A stretch of 64,000 nucleotides of DNA from Prunus persica (GCF_000346465.2 NC_034010.1:14981248-15045247), one strand, 5' to 3'. Shown: positions 1-12,078, numbered from the stretch's first letter. Notes: a model not told the origin generated them from the letters alone. Translations and numbers: made by a program.

Positions 1-86
1 TCTATTACCTCTTCCTATTTTTCTTCATATTTACAATAGCGTTCGCACAATAATAAATTCCGAACATGCATATATATAGTCCGAAC

Positions 87-1482
87 CAGGGGCGGCCCTG
101 GGGTGGTGCAAGTGGCGCCACCGCACAGGGCCCTCGATTCTTAAGGGCCCCCGAAAAAAAAATTCTTTGTATTATATATATATTAATATTATATGAATCG
201 TATATATAGTATAGCGTATGGATATTTGCACAACAGCATGTTTAGAGGAGTTGGATGGAGCGCATCTCTCTTTGGCAAAAGGGCCCGAGTTCGATGCTCC
301 TTGAGGTCGTTCTAGCCTTTTACAAACAGGCAACGTGAAGCTTAACTTAACCACACCAAAGGAGGAATATATATTATATATCTCCCAAACATTCTTAAAA
401 ATAAAATAAAAAGGTTTTCTCCTTCAAGAAAAGTACTTTCTTCATTCAAAACACCATGAAAAAAGCTTCATGACTTCTTCTTTCTCTTAAACTCTGATTT
501 TCTGGTAAGTAATCATCTTGTATTTAGTGGATCAAGCTATTGGTTCTTTACGAAGAAGGTTTCAACAATATCAAGAGTATGAGAATATTTTTGGTTGTTT
601 ACTTCAGAGAAGTTAAATTCATTGGATGATTGCAATTTGAAGAATAGTTGCAGTCATCTGGAAAGCATTTTGAAAAATGACAAGTTTTCTGACGTCGATG
701 GGGAGGATTTATTTGTTGAGTTAAAAGTTTTACGGGAGCTTTTACCAAAAGAAAATACCACAGCTATTGCAATATTAAATTTCTTGAAAAGATTAAATTG
801 TTTTCCAAATGCATTCATTGCATATAGAATCCTATTGACTATTCCTGTTACTGTTGCATCTGCGGAAAGAAGTTTTTCAAAATTAAAATTGTTAAAATCA
901 TACTTGCGATCAACTATGTCGCAAGAAAGATTAAATGGACTAGCTTTGATTTCAATTGAAAGTGAACTTCTTGAAAAACTTGATTATGAACATTTGATTG
1001 ATGATTTCTCTTCTAAAAATTCAAGAAGATCAATTTTCAAACATTAGTATTGTACTAGCTGTGCTTTTTCTTCTTCTGGGGTAAAAGCTCTCGTAATAAT
1101 ATGTTTTTGTTGTTACTTTTGTGTTTAATGCAATATAATCTAATTTGTTAATGACATTTGTGTGCAACTACTCTTTAATTTGTGATTGCCAATTTTTTTT
1201 TTTTTCTATTAAACACAGATTGCTTATTGGAGGCAGCAAGAGACTTTATAGGGGCACAAGGAGCTTATTTTTGTACAAAACATTTAACTTTATCAAATGG
1301 AAACATTGAAATTTTTATGAATTTGATTTCTGATTGTCATTACATATTTATTGATGGTGAATTTTAGTTATTTATTTATGACATTAAGTTATGGCAAATT
1401 TTTATAGTATTTTCGTATTAGATTATGCGAGACCCCAATTTAAGTTTCGCACAGGGCCCTCAAAATCTCAGAAACGGCCCTG
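87..1482 (+). mobile_element. Decayed hAT transposon with terminal repeats and 8-bp target duplication
   Basis: The ends read CAGGGGCGGCCCTG at the left and, in reverse complement, CAGGGCCGTTTCTG at the right. They are flanked by gtccgaac (79-86) and atccgaac (1483-1490), an 8-bp duplication with one mismatch, as expected for hAT. A subterminal motif (cgcacagggccct) occurs near both ends in direct orientation (about 124-135 and 1449-1460). The interior keeps only the C-terminal part of a transposase, so at 1,396 bp the copy is internally deleted and not autonomous. Confidence 0.8.
527..1047 (+). pseudogene. hAT transposase C-terminal remnant (dimerisation domain), frameshifted
   Basis: The open stretch 595-1047 has the hAT dimerisation signature: IPVTVASAERSFSKLK followed by LRSTMSQERLNGLALISIE, then a natural stop. 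This is typical of plant TTF/zinc-finger MYM-like hAT transposases. Upstream, at 527-600, a different frame reads VDQAIGSLRRRFQQYQEYEN, which fits the segment just before it in that family. A single frame change near 590-600 therefore breaks the gene. The N-terminal zinc finger and the catalytic RNase H-like core are absent. There is no plausible start codon for a functional protein. Confidence 0.8.
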
Positions 1483-1880
1483 ATCCGAACGTCATACATC
1501 TTTTAATATGCAGATGTGATGCTTTAACCAGTTTTCTTGCATCCAACTACTTGTTTACATAACTCACAACTTACATTAAGCTGAAACAACACAGTGGAAC
1601 ACCAATTACAAAGGCAGCTGCCATTGAACGCCCACAACAAAGACAGGTGTTTTATTTTTACGAAAAAAAAAAGACAGGTGTTTAATGGAAGACCAAAACA
1701 AGGCAGCTGCCAATGAATTGGTTGGAGAAAGTAATATAAGTGGTGGGAAAGTGGTGCAACATGTGTTTATACTTCCTACGCACTGACATACAATGATATC
1801 AAAGTTCTTGAGTTCATTTAGTAGGACAACAAATGGAAAAAAACCACGTATCCGGATATTAAAAAAACTATGCACGTCCC

Positions 1881-1905
1881 ATATATATATATATATATAT
1901 ATATA
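1881..1905. repeat. (TA)n microsatellite
   Basis: A run of about twelve TA units directly left of the MITE at 1913. A similar run lies on its right side, which suggests insertion into a TA tract. Confidence 0.9.
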
Positions 1906-1912
1906 CAGTTCT

Positions 1913-2076
1913 GATCTCTTGAACTACAGGGGTCCAAGAAATTTGTGGTCACTCATCGTTGGATGTAAATTCAACGGTTCACTCACTCTTGCACTCCTTT
2001 TAAAAAACTTTTTTGAACCATTGGATTAATATCCAACGGTGGGTGACCACAATCTCTTGGACTCCTGTGGTCCAAA

Positions 2077-2080
<4 letters not shown>
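1913..2080. mobile_element. MITE with ~50-bp terminal inverted repeats
   Basis: The left arm (gatctcttgaactacaggg...) and the reverse complement of the right arm (gtcttttggaccacaggag...) match with few mismatches over about 50 bp. The match ends at the shared GTTGGAT motif. The centre is short and no coding is present. It sits between two (TA)n tracts. A truncated copy in the opposite orientation lies at 47881-47997. Confidence 0.7.

Positions 2081-2082
<2 letters not shown>

Positions 2083-2112
<30 letters not shown>
2083..2112. repeat. (TA)n microsatellite
   Basis: About fourteen TA units immediately right of the MITE and just left of the next MITE dimer. Confidence 0.9.
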
Positions 2113-2116
<4 letters not shown>

Positions 2117-2128
2117 TTCAGTTAAGGA

Positions 2129-3260
2129 CAGACTCTTAAATACCGATATTTTTTTGAATGGGCGATATTTTAGCCCATATCCACTTAATTATCGTCAATA
2201 TATCGATATTTTCGTCGATATTATCGCGATAATTTCGGAGGCGATAATTTCCTACTCATTCGTGCTTTATTTGGGCAATATATCGCGATATTATCGATAA
2301 TATCGCGATTGAAACTGAAAAATACATTAAATGTGTTGAGAAATGGTGCTTTTGCCAACAATGGGATTCGAACCTCTCTCAATTGCATCCATCTACTGGG
2401 CCTTATCCACCAAGCTGCGAATCAATTTGTTGACAATGTTACGACGTGTAATATTTATATGGTCTTAAACGTTTTACAAACTAATATTATCTAGGATAAA
2501 TTTCCATTTAGAAAAAAAAAAAAATTCCTAATATTATTTTATTATGTTTAATTTAGGCATATGTTTAATGTTACGACGTGTAATATTTATATGGCCTTAA
2601 AAATTTATGCAAGCTAATATTATCTAGGATAAATTTCTATTTATTAAAAAAAAAAATCCCTAATGATAAATTTAGGCATATGTTTAATTTTATTTATTAT
2701 TTTATTATGGAGGGTTTTTTTTTTTTTTTTTGTGGTTATATATTACGGAGTTGTATTATTATTCACTATTGAGTTTTAATATTGTTCATTATATGTGATA
2801 CTAAGTTTTAACTTTAATAGGAATTCTTTCTATGTGGTAGTAAGTTACTCATATATATATATATATATATATATATTTTGTCAAGCTCATATATCTTATC
2901 ATATGCAATATATTGTAGTAAATTAATATAACTAAAAAATTGTGGTGTGTTTAATTTTCTTTCACTAATTACTACATATTTTCTAAAGACACGGTGTTTG
3001 TCAGGTCGCTACATAATCAACTTAAATCACTCTAACCCACCATGCCATGCATTTTATTCCAGTTTTTTGTGATAAAATAATAGACAATTGACTAAATAAA
3101 CATCCTCTAAAGTTTCAATAAAAATTTCCAAGTTTTTCTCACAATTTCCTTGATTTTTATTCAATTTTTATCGATATCGATATTTTGTCGATATTTCCAT
3201 CGATATATCCGTGTTTTTGGACCACCGATATTTCCGAAACTCTCGATATTTTAGACCTTG
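2129..3260. mobile_element. hAT-like non-autonomous element with CGATAT-rich ends
   Basis: A perfect 8-bp target duplication, gttaagga, lies at 2121-2128 and 3261-3268. The termini are cagactcttaaataccgat at the left and, in reverse complement, caaggtctaaaatatcgag at the right. Both subterminal zones (2145-2310 and 3165-3255) are packed with cgatatt, atcgat and tatcgcgata motifs. Its closest relative here is 54722-55722. No transposase remains inside. A tRNA-like segment in minus orientation (about 2345-2420) and a 133-bp tandem duplication occupy the centre. Confidence 0.75.
2434..2690. repeat. 133-bp direct tandem duplication
   Basis: The motif aatgttacgacgtgtaat starts at 2434 and again at 2567. 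The units stay alignable through tatctaggataaatttc, an A-rich run and taggcatatgtttaa. They differ by small indels and substitutions, so the duplication is not recent. It lies wholly inside the hAT-like element. Confidence 0.8.
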
Positions 3261-3970
3261 GTTAAGGAATTCCTCAAATAAGTTTGAGGGACACTTTTAT
3301 AGGGCTCACTGCATATTGTATTTTATTAATCTAAACTAGCTATTTTGTAAATACTCATTCAAAGATCATTTCTACAAAAAAATCAATTGAATCCAATATC
3401 ATTTGACCACTCAATTGAATTATTGAAATTTTAGTACTTTCTTGAAACACCGTATTTATTGATTTTGTTGGACACAATTGGATATCGAAACGATTTTCGA
3501 TTTGTCTAATTTTTTGCAAAGATGGTCTATGAATGTAGACTTAAAAAATAAATGGTTTGGATCGTTAAAAAAAAAAAAAATTATAGGGATCCTCAAATAA
3601 GCTTGTTTGAGGGATACCCTTGTAGAGCCCACCACACATTGTATTTCAATTATCTGAACCTTCTAGTTTTTAGATATTCCCTCAAGATCATCTCTACAAA
3701 CAATTGCTTCAATCTGAAACCATTTGACCACTCAATTATTTGGTTGTTATTATTATGGTCTTTTCTTGAAGCATCATGTTCGTCTATTTTGTTGGTACCA
3801 ACTAGACGCCTTAATGATTTTCAACTCATCTAATTTTTTGCAAGGATAATCTATGAATGAAGACTTGAAAAATAAATGGTTTTGATCATTGAAAAAAAAA
3901 AATCGTAGAAGACCTCTATAGGTGTCCCTCAAATAAAATTATTTGAAAAATCCTTTAATAAAAAGGGGCT

Positions 3971-4920
3971 ATATATATATACACAGCGATGATTAATGAT
4001 AATGTTTAACTTAGGTAGAACAACATATGCACATCTTGTTTGAGTTAGGTATCATTTACTTCCATCTTGGAAATTTGACTTTCTACATCTTGTTGGGTGT
4101 TAAGTGACAGGAATTCAGACAATTTTTCTATTAACATCTTGTTGGAAGTTGTTAGAACATAGTCTTACAAGCTTCAGAAGTTTTCTAGATTGACCTAAAA
4201 AGCATAGAAGAGCTCCAGAGAATTCCACTTGCTTGAATTCCACTCCAAGTCAAGCGAGATTCACAGACTATTTTTGGAAAAGATTTAGGGAAGGGTTCAA
4301 TTCAACAATCTAATAAAAACTCTGTAATGGATCAAACGATTATTAAGGACCCCCTCATTATAACCTCTCATTATAACCTTTCATTCTAGCCTCCCTTGTC
4401 ATTCTATCCCTCGTCTGCCTTGTGGACCAAACATGCTTAAAGGGTCTTATAATGATTTTGGGCTTTTTCCAATTGGGCCCATTTTGCTAGCTAGGCCCGT
4501 TCACTTAAAAGGGGTAAACTGGTCAATTTCTCCTTCTTTTGCTGAGATAGCAGGACCCTAGTACTTTGGAAAATAGTGGTGTATTTCAGTATGCAAAATG
4601 AGGCGTGACACACAAATTATATATGAGGCCTTCGTTATATATCTTATGCAAATATAAAATCACTAATCCAAACTTTGTTTGTCTAATTTCAAAATAAGCT
4701 TTAAAAATTAAACTGAAAGTGACAATCATGGGCCTCTTTTCCTTTCTTGGATTACATGTGCCTGCCTTGGGCTTCTATATTACAAGTAGAGGTAAGTTGG
4801 ATCAAAGTTTGCTCTGGGCCTTGTCTTGCTTGCCACATTGTGAAAACAAGTCTATGAAAGGAGAGGTCATTGATTTTCCAAAACAATTTGGAATAAGTTT
4901 ATCAAGAGTTTGTACCTTAG
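3971..4920. other. Unassigned intergenic sequence
   Basis: AT-rich, with a short TA tract. The only open frame (4719-4934) has no recognisable domain and runs into the adjacent SINE. I see no gene. Confidence 0.6.
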
Positions 4921-5070
4921 CAGATGTGGGTTAGGTCAGTCAGCTGGAGAAGTGAGCCCATTGCTTTTGCACCGCAGTTTAAGTTCCTCTCTCTGTAAAT
5001 TAGATTAATTTAGAATAATTTAAACTATTGCTTGTATCTGTAAAAAAAAAAAAAAAAAAAAAAAAAAACC
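4921..5070 (+). mobile_element. tRNA-derived SINE with poly(A) tail
   Basis: It starts cagatgtgggttaggtcag, carries a degenerate B-box (gcagtttaagttcc) and ends in actattgcttgtatctgt followed by about 27 A. It is flanked by the 8-bp direct repeat taccttag (4913-4920 and 5071-5078). The 3' motif resembles the SINE at 30882-31054 (actatcgcttgtact plus A-rich tail), so both probably belong to one family. Confidence 0.65.
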
Positions 5071-5078
5071 TACCTTAG

Positions 5079-8000
5079 ACTAATCATGATACAGTTATGA
5101 AAATAAACATTTTCAAAGTCCATAGTAATTTTTCAGGGACTGTTCAACATGAGATACATAATTCATGCAAAAACCAACAATCATGTAGTAGATTGTACGT
5201 TTTCTCTATATAATTTGTTGGATAAATATGATTTGGACACATTTTTAGATTTATTTATGATTATTTGTTTCACGATTTATTTATGATAATTTGTTGGATA
5301 AACAAAACAAGGACTGTCATGGAGTAATCAATCATCTAATCGAAGTACCTAGTCAAACAAAAAATATCCTATCGTGTTTTGTTAAAAAATTATAAATAAA
5401 TAATATTAAAAAAAGGAGAAATTGAAACTTGTATTTTCTATATTAAAGTTTTCATCACAGGATAATTTATTTGTATGAAAACAAAATGCAGTGTGATTGT
5501 CAACTGATCCATGAACATGGCGTGTGTAATAGGTTGTAATGACTGAGAGACAATATCCAACTCAATAGGTGCTGTCGAACCTGCTTAATACTTTCCTTTT
5601 TTGTCATTTCTTACATATATTCCTGCTCCGATGTTTGGTTGGACAGAGGACGAGGCATGAAATAATTAACTGAAGAGATAAATAATGATCATGGAGCTAT
5701 CATGACAGCTTGAAAAAGTCCCAATTCCATGGTTCTTTTTTCCTCAAGTTTAGAAGATGACATATATTTTGATATGGTACATGATTGGATGAGCCCAACT
5801 TATTAGTTTTACCCTTTTAGTGAATATATTTTGATAAATTAATCGGTGAAATGCGTTGATCAAAAAGAGTGTTACTATAAGTTATAAGTTATTTGTAGCT
5901 CAATTAGTTAAAAGTATTCGTCTATGTTTTTATGGGCTTAGAGTATCTCTGAGATAGATATTAAAATCCAAATATCAAATTTAAATTTGATGGCTTATGT
6001 GGCATTTTGATAATTGTAAATTTATATATCTACTCCAACCGATATGTTAGAATATATTAATAAGAATAAAAGATAGTGGGACCATCAAGAATAAAATAAT
6101 CTGATGAGACTAATGAAAGCTATAACCATTGAAAGCTTGTGGGACCAGAATGAAAATAACGCATGAGCATTTGGACGTCAATTATAACGCCTTCTCTCCA
6201 ACCTTCGTTTCCATGTCAGTTTTGAGAGTTTGGAATGCTCTTAATATGTTAAAAGCATGTTTACAGTAATATTGTCAGGAACGAGGGGAAATCATGAATC
6301 GGGGAAAGTAGTAGGAATTAGTTGGAATTAGATTAACTACTTTCATCAGTTAATCTTTTATTCTTAATTTTAAGAGCATGAGAAGTCATTAATTAAAATA
6401 ATTTAAAATGCGTGAATTAGAATAATTCTTATATATTCATTTATGATAAGTAAATATGTTATTAGTTATTTTCTTCCCCTATTGTCACTTTTATAATCTT
6501 ATTACAAGTTTTTAAATATTTGTTGTGCTAAGATGTATGAGTAAGAATATATTCTGTAAGGATTTTTATTTTTATTTTTATACAAATGATATTGAATGAG
6601 TGAAAGAATTGAACCTATAAACTCAAATACATGGATAATATTCTTAATCACTTTAAAAAATTAAAAGTGGATGTTGAATATGTCTTGACATTTTTCTTTT
6701 ATATAAACTTTGACTAGAGCAACATCTTTAAAAAAAAAAAATGTGAAACTGGCCAAAGCTAGTGCAGCAAGTTGCGTGACAGATACAAGGACACATCGGC
6801 AGTGGAGTGGTTGACTGGAACAGTAAGTCTGGTGGCATGAAAACAAAAAAGACTTAGCCATGGACACTTAATTTGGTGTGTTGCCAAATGTCTCTATCAT
6901 GCTTAATTAGAAGGCATTATCAATAAGCAAACGTCCAACTCAGAATGTTGAATTGAGTTATTGTTGTTGATGTGAACATTGAACCTAAAAATCAATCGGG
7001 AATGTGAAATACTCTTAACACGCCCTTTCTCACGTGTATAACTTTCGAAAGCATTAACTGTAGTCTTAGGTTTATTTATACTTCTATGCAACTTTCTAGG
7101 AGTGCAATTCCAAATTCCAGGAAATTCTTTTTCTTAATTTTCCATCCACTCAGAATAACATGATGAAGTATAAAGTCTACGATGCTTCAATATTCCCAAG
7201 AAGCAAGATTCCTTTAGCCTTTCATTCACAGACAAAATTACCTTAAAAAAATATATAAATAAATAAAAAAGAACAACACTTCCAAGTACAAAATGGTTGG
7301 TGTTGGTCTTGGGGAGCCCTTTTCTTTCACTTTTCCACGATTTTCTTTTCTAAGTTGTCATTTCTGTTTGATTTGCTTTTTCCTCTGGTCTTGTGTACCT
7401 TTTCCTAGTTTTGTTTTCTGGGATTTTGATTCCTTTCGGCATCAAAGAAAGCAATACGTAATCTGCAAACAATTGGATGGATACTCTCTGTTTAGGGGAA
7501 CAAAAAAAAAAACTAAGTAAAGCAAGGTTCTTAGTTGTGGCTTTAACAACACGTTTTTTGGACGGTAGACTCATCTTTCTCTTGTTAAAGCTTATTCTCA
7601 AGTTCTCAAGCTACTTTAGGACTTAGGATTGTGGCACCATCACACTCTAGTACACTTTATTTTCTACGGTTGCAATTTTTATTGACGACAAGGCAAGTAC
7701 GATATATATTTGTGATGAGTTTGATACTTCTTGTTATTAGTGTATTAGCCCGTTGTAAAAATAATTGTAAATATCATATTATTTATTGTAAAATATATAT
7801 ATATATATATGATGGTACTTTCTTTCTTTTCTTCTTTTGTTTGTTTCTTATTATTTTAACAAGGAATCCAATGACCCTTCTTCGGAGCCATTTGCTAAAT
7901 CCAGGAAAATGGAATCCTTCCGCACAAAGCATGTGCCTTCATTTTGGGATTTTCAGGAAAGAACAGTATGACATTTTCAAGTGGGGCCGCCCTAAAACAC

Positions 8001-8280
8001 AAATTAGTTGTATTGATGGAACGAGACGGTTGGACAAAATAAATGAAAAGGGATGAATTTGAATGATGCATTCATGAACCATACAAATCACATTTCCTTA
8101 CTGATTTGTTTCAAATTATTTGTATTCTTTAAACCGTAAATTATACAAAAAGAACAAGTTGCATTTCGTAATGCATACACAACTGCGATTGAAAGTCAAA
8201 TAATATAAAGTCAAGTGGAGAAATTGATTTTATTGTTGAGATTATAGAATCCCACGCTGAAAATTTTAAAAAAAAATTAG
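5079..8280. other. Unassigned intergenic sequence
   Basis: About 3.2 kb of AT-rich DNA with T-rich short frames (7293-7601, 7631-8056) that resemble no family I know and have no supporting splice or promoter context. A short tRNA-like string at 5893-5915 lacks the other half of a tRNA. I see no gene here. Confidence 0.6.
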
Positions 8281-8982
8281 TTCTCCCACATGTTTGTAAA
8301 TTAAAATTTTTTAAGTCTCTTAACTTTAACCAAGTATATCATGGCTGAAATATTTTTTTTCCATGTATAACATGCTTGAGTATCCAACAAGAAATACATC
8401 ATTTACAACAATGAGTAAGTACACCTCTCGAAATACAATTTGAATAAAGAGTGCACATTCTACTATAATTTTGTTAAATTCAGAAAGACGAGTCAGCGGC
8501 CCACTACTAACAATACTGATATTATCTCTAACTGAACCACCTACAAAGTTCAGAAGGTGTGGAGTTTTATCATAAAAGACCTTGGTGATATTAGTAGTGG
8601 AACCATTCATTATATATTGTATTTTATTTGGTCAAGTTTCTGATGTGGGACCTATATTCTTCCACAAATTCGACATAATTTTAATTTTAAAATTAAAGAA
8701 TTCAAAACTTTGTCAAAAAAAAATATACAATTTTAGTTCTCCCCACATGTTTGTAAATTAAATTTTTTTTAGTCTCTAACATTAACCAAGTATATCATGG
8801 CTGAAATATTTTTTTCCCATGTATAACATGCTTGAGTATCTAACAAGAAATACATCATTTACAACAATGAGTAAGTACACCTCTCGAGAAAAAGAAAACG
8901 GATATCTTATTGTCAAACTGCAAATTAAGAGTACACATTCAACCATAATTCGACATAATTTTAATTTTTAAAATTAAAGAAT
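8281..8982. repeat. ~450-bp segmental tandem duplication with internal deletion
   Basis: Block A (ttctcccacatgtttg to acacctctcg) occurs at 8281-8430 and 8737-8886 with few differences. Block B (aattcgacataattttaatt) occurs at 8667 and 8947. The A-to-B distance is 386 in the first unit and 210 in the second, so the second unit lost about 176 bp between cacattc...ataatt and ttcgac. No coding function was recognised. Confidence 0.8.
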
Positions 8983-9397
8983 TATAATAATATATAAAAT
9001 ATATTTAAATATATAGACGATTATCAATCGTTAATGTAAGCGTACATTTTACTAAATCGGGAAAATGGTTAACGACTATTCCAAGCATTCTTCCATCATA
9101 TAAAATAGTAGGCGTAAGGGAAGATTTATCAAAAGAATACTTTTTTTTTGTTTGGGTAATTGACCCGAATATTAATTAATACTGATGGATGGCTGTTATA
9201 TGTACTTGCTCAACTCCCGATGGTGATCCCTTCCTAGTTTTTGTACCGGACAGTGACCCTGCTTAATCTTACGTACTGGTGTGATTGGACAGTCACAGAG
9301 TATTTCTTACACTTCGAAGAGCTAGACAATTCTTAAAGCAGAACTTCCCTTTCTAGCCAACCCACCCTTCTTACACGAATCTCTGGTACACATTATC

Positions 9398-9421
9398 CTC
9401 TCTCTCTCTCTCTCTCTCTCT
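9398..9421. repeat. (TC)n microsatellite
   Basis: About twelve TC units. Confidence 0.9.
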
Positions 9422-9533
9422 TCCATAAACGATGGAATATGTACAATATAATAGGAAGGGCCAATAAACCACAATTAAGTATCAAACTGATCACAATTAA
9501 GTTTATATATTTTCTCGTGTCATGATGTCCGAA

Positions 9534-9694
9534 ATTTCTTATCGTACGAATACTATTGTTTTTTCAATCCTTTTTCAGTTTTTCTGCCTGTTCTTTATAC
9601 TCATATGCTTCAACGAGCAGCAGTGAATATACAAAATAAACTTTAAATGTAAGGAATATAGCTGCAATAATAGTGTTCGTACGGTAAGAAAATC
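9534..9694. repeat. Short inverted repeat, possible MITE
   Basis: The left arm reads tttcttatcgtacgaatact, and the right arm (9666-9694) read in reverse is ttcttaccgtacgaacacta. About 26 bp pair with a few mismatches around a loop of roughly 105 bp. No clear target duplication was found, so the identity as a transposon is open. Confidence 0.45.
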
Positions 9695-9699
9695 CAAAT

Positions 9700-11506
9700 A
9701 TCCGAATAAGAGAAGAACTATATACACACACATATATATCGTCATCGTCATCTATGTAGATGAAACCTAAATGAAAACCAATACTACAAGATGAAAGCCT
9801 AGTTGATTCTTTCTTTGTCTCTCTCTCTCCCTCACAAAAATTAAAGCAAGCCCTTTAATTATTCTGTCAAAATTATGAGACCGAAGAGTAGCTTATAATC
9901 TAAGCTCTCTCTTCTTGTGATTATTATTCCTTCTCCCTCAATTATGCATGCTTAATTTTATATAATATGGCCCGCCTGCCCCACCTTTTATGACAACTTT
10001 AGGACACGTAAAACTCAAGCCACCCCCTAATTTTCCCATTAAAATATAAGCATAAGATCGAACAAGCTGGTGTGTACATGGCCCTTGTTGTTAATGTTGG
10101 CTGAGATTGATGTGGCCTGCCCTTTTGCATTTTATTTTAAATTATTCATTATTTTCCCAGATACTATTGGCACATGGGAATATTTCCTAATCGATCTATA
10201 TGCCTTATATCAACCAATAATTTATTTTAATTATCTAATTAATCCCAATTTAGCTTTTAATGAGCCGTCAGCAGCCAATTTTGTCTTTTGGAGCAATTTT
10301 TGCATTGGTAAGTTTTCATGTATAAGAGATATTTTTCTTTTCGAATTTGAAAAAGGTCATTTATTTGAAAACTTCCCTCTCTTTTTTGATTAAAAAAAAA
10401 ATCATTACATTTACCAAATTCTTGACCACATCTTTTTTTTTTTTTTTTGGTTAGAGTTCGATACAAATATATATATTTTTTTGGGTCACTTTCTGAAAAT
10501 TTTGGGCACTGCTGCTAACAATGATGAGGCAATAAATATCGGTTTTTATTATTTAGATGAAGGACATGAGGTCAGTAGGACTGAGCTTTCAGTTACATTT
10601 TGAGCTTCGATGGTTAAAGTACAACATAAGCATCAGTAATCAGTTGATGGTGTAAAATAGATAAATAAGCTATTTATAGTATTCAGGCCACAGAAAGTTT
10701 ACCGCAAATTTGAAAAAGTAGAAATCGGGAAAATATTGTTTGGCTTTGAAGCTTAGTTCCATTTTCAAGTCATGTAAATTTAAGGTTAAATTGTAGCAGT
10801 AGTCTATACATCAATTTTATTTATTTATTTATATACATAGAGGAAAATGATGATTGTATTTATAAATTAGGCACAAATATTATAAGCCACAAGGGCTGAT
10901 AAAAATATGCACAAATGGTTAATACAAAGATAGAAGCATAGTAACCACGCATGGTTAATCCATATACATAGAAACACATAGGCAACATCAAGTGCACAAG
11001 ATGTATCCAGTACTGGCCTCACAAGGCCAAAGAAATTTCAACATAAAGGCTGCAAGCTTGAACAAGCCAGACATGAACCGCAATGCATAAAACTACCAAT
11101 ACAACTACAACTGTATAGGGATCCATCCTAATAACAATAAGGCAAACATGGGAAAAACTTTCCTAGTGACTTGAGCCAGCTAAAAAGCTGATGATCTGGA
11201 GAGCATCACTCTTGAAAATAACTTTTCTATAACTTCTCTCAACCACCATAATTTCTCCGAATCTAGTCCAATGACGTTAAGGACAAAAACTAGCCGCTAA
11301 CTGGCATGACTCTCCTAGAGAGACTAAGAACACCCAAAAAACTCAACTAAGTTTATGGAATCATAAGATAAAAAACACAGAAAACTCATAGAGTTTTTGG
11401 ACTTGATTGAATAAACTAACTCAAAATAAAAAATTTAAAGTAACGTCATCAAAAAGAAAACCAACCGCCCCTAATCTTCCTAGGGACATGACATAGAGAG
11501 CACCAC
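9700..11506. other. Unassigned intergenic sequence
   Basis: Contains only short T-rich frames (10070-10393) and a low-complexity T run near 10430-10450. The stretch 10850-11500 looks less AT-biased and is continued on the far side of the MITE (11876-12060). It may be an old retroelement piece, but I could not name it. Confidence 0.5.
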
Positions 11507-11509
11507 TTA

Positions 11510-11872
11510 GGGCCAGTTTGGCATTGCTGTGCTGTGAAAATAATCACTGTCAAATTTGCTGTGAGAGAAATCAGCTGTGAGATAAAGTAATTTGGCGTTT
11601 GGTAAAATTTTTGTTAAAAGTGTTGTTGGTATTGATTTTACTCATAATCAGAAAATGATTGCCAATTAATCATTAAACTCAGCTCCTCTTCGAAACTGAT
11701 TCCTGCATAATCAGAAAATGAAAGCACCTCATTAGCTGCTTTCCTTTATAGCTTTCTCTCACAGCAATTTTTAACAATAAATGATTTTCTCACAGTTTAC
11801 CAAACGGGTTGGGCTTCCCAAATTTTTTAAAAAATCACTTATCACCTCAAATAAGCAATGTCAAACGGGCAC
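11510..11872. mobile_element. Tourist-like (PIF/Harbinger) MITE, TTA target duplication
   Basis: Termini are GGGCCAGTTTGGCATTGC at the left and, in reverse complement, GTGCCCGTTTGACATTGC at the right (15 of 18 match). TTA occurs on both sides (11507-11509 and 11873-11875), the hallmark of PIF/Harbinger insertion. At 363 bp with no coding it is a MITE. Its ends differ from those of the full-length Harbinger at 19390-23563, so another transposase family probably mobilised it. Confidence 0.75.
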
Positions 11873-12078
11873 TTAGTCACTCTAGGGCCTTAACGCACCA
11901 ATGAGCAGTAAATCTACCATGACCATGCCGCACCTCAAAGAGCAGCCTCATAAGATGAGGCAAAACCAGAGCGAGCCCAAATCTAAGACAATAGATCTGT
12001 CAAAAAGATGAGTAAATCGACATAAGTCCACAAAAGTTGAAGAACACTGAAAATTCAAAGGGATCCGAGGGGAAATTA

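Larger units (their letters stand above)
2119..3970. mobile_element. Head-to-tail MITE dimer interrupted by a hAT-like element
   Basis: Two copies of the family seen intact at 16539-16940 lie in direct order. The first occupies 2119-2128 plus 3261-3590 and the second about 3590-3970. They share a single terminal segment at the junction (tcctcaaataagcttgtttg). Hallmarks of both copies are tcaaataag, ccactcaatt, tctaattttttgcaa and ctatgaatg. The hAT-like element 2129-3260 was inserted 10 bp from the left terminus, with its target duplication inside the MITE end. The copies are diverged from each other and have no coding capacity. Confidence 0.65.

Noticed and set aside
172..354. 60-aa minus-strand open frame inside the first hAT element
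   Set aside because: No family resemblance; lies in the terminal region of the transposon and overlaps its subterminal motifs.
2345..2420. Minus-strand tRNA-like segment with a gggattcgaacc B-box
   Set aside because: The B-box is good, but acceptor-stem pairing is not convincing and it sits inside a hAT-like element. Treated as a captured tRNA/SINE relic, not a gene.
5893..5915. tRNA-like string gtagctcaattagttaaaag
   Set aside because: Resembles a tRNA D-arm, but no T-arm, anticodon stem or acceptor pairing follows, and there is no poly(A) tail to make it a SINE.
7293..8056. Three T-rich open frames near 7.3-8.1 kb
   Set aside because: Composition-driven, hydrophobic Phe/Leu/Ser strings without conserved motifs, splice sites or promoter.
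8326..8610. 94-aa minus-strand open frame in the tandem duplication
   Set aside because: Not recognised, and the second duplicated unit does not preserve the frame.
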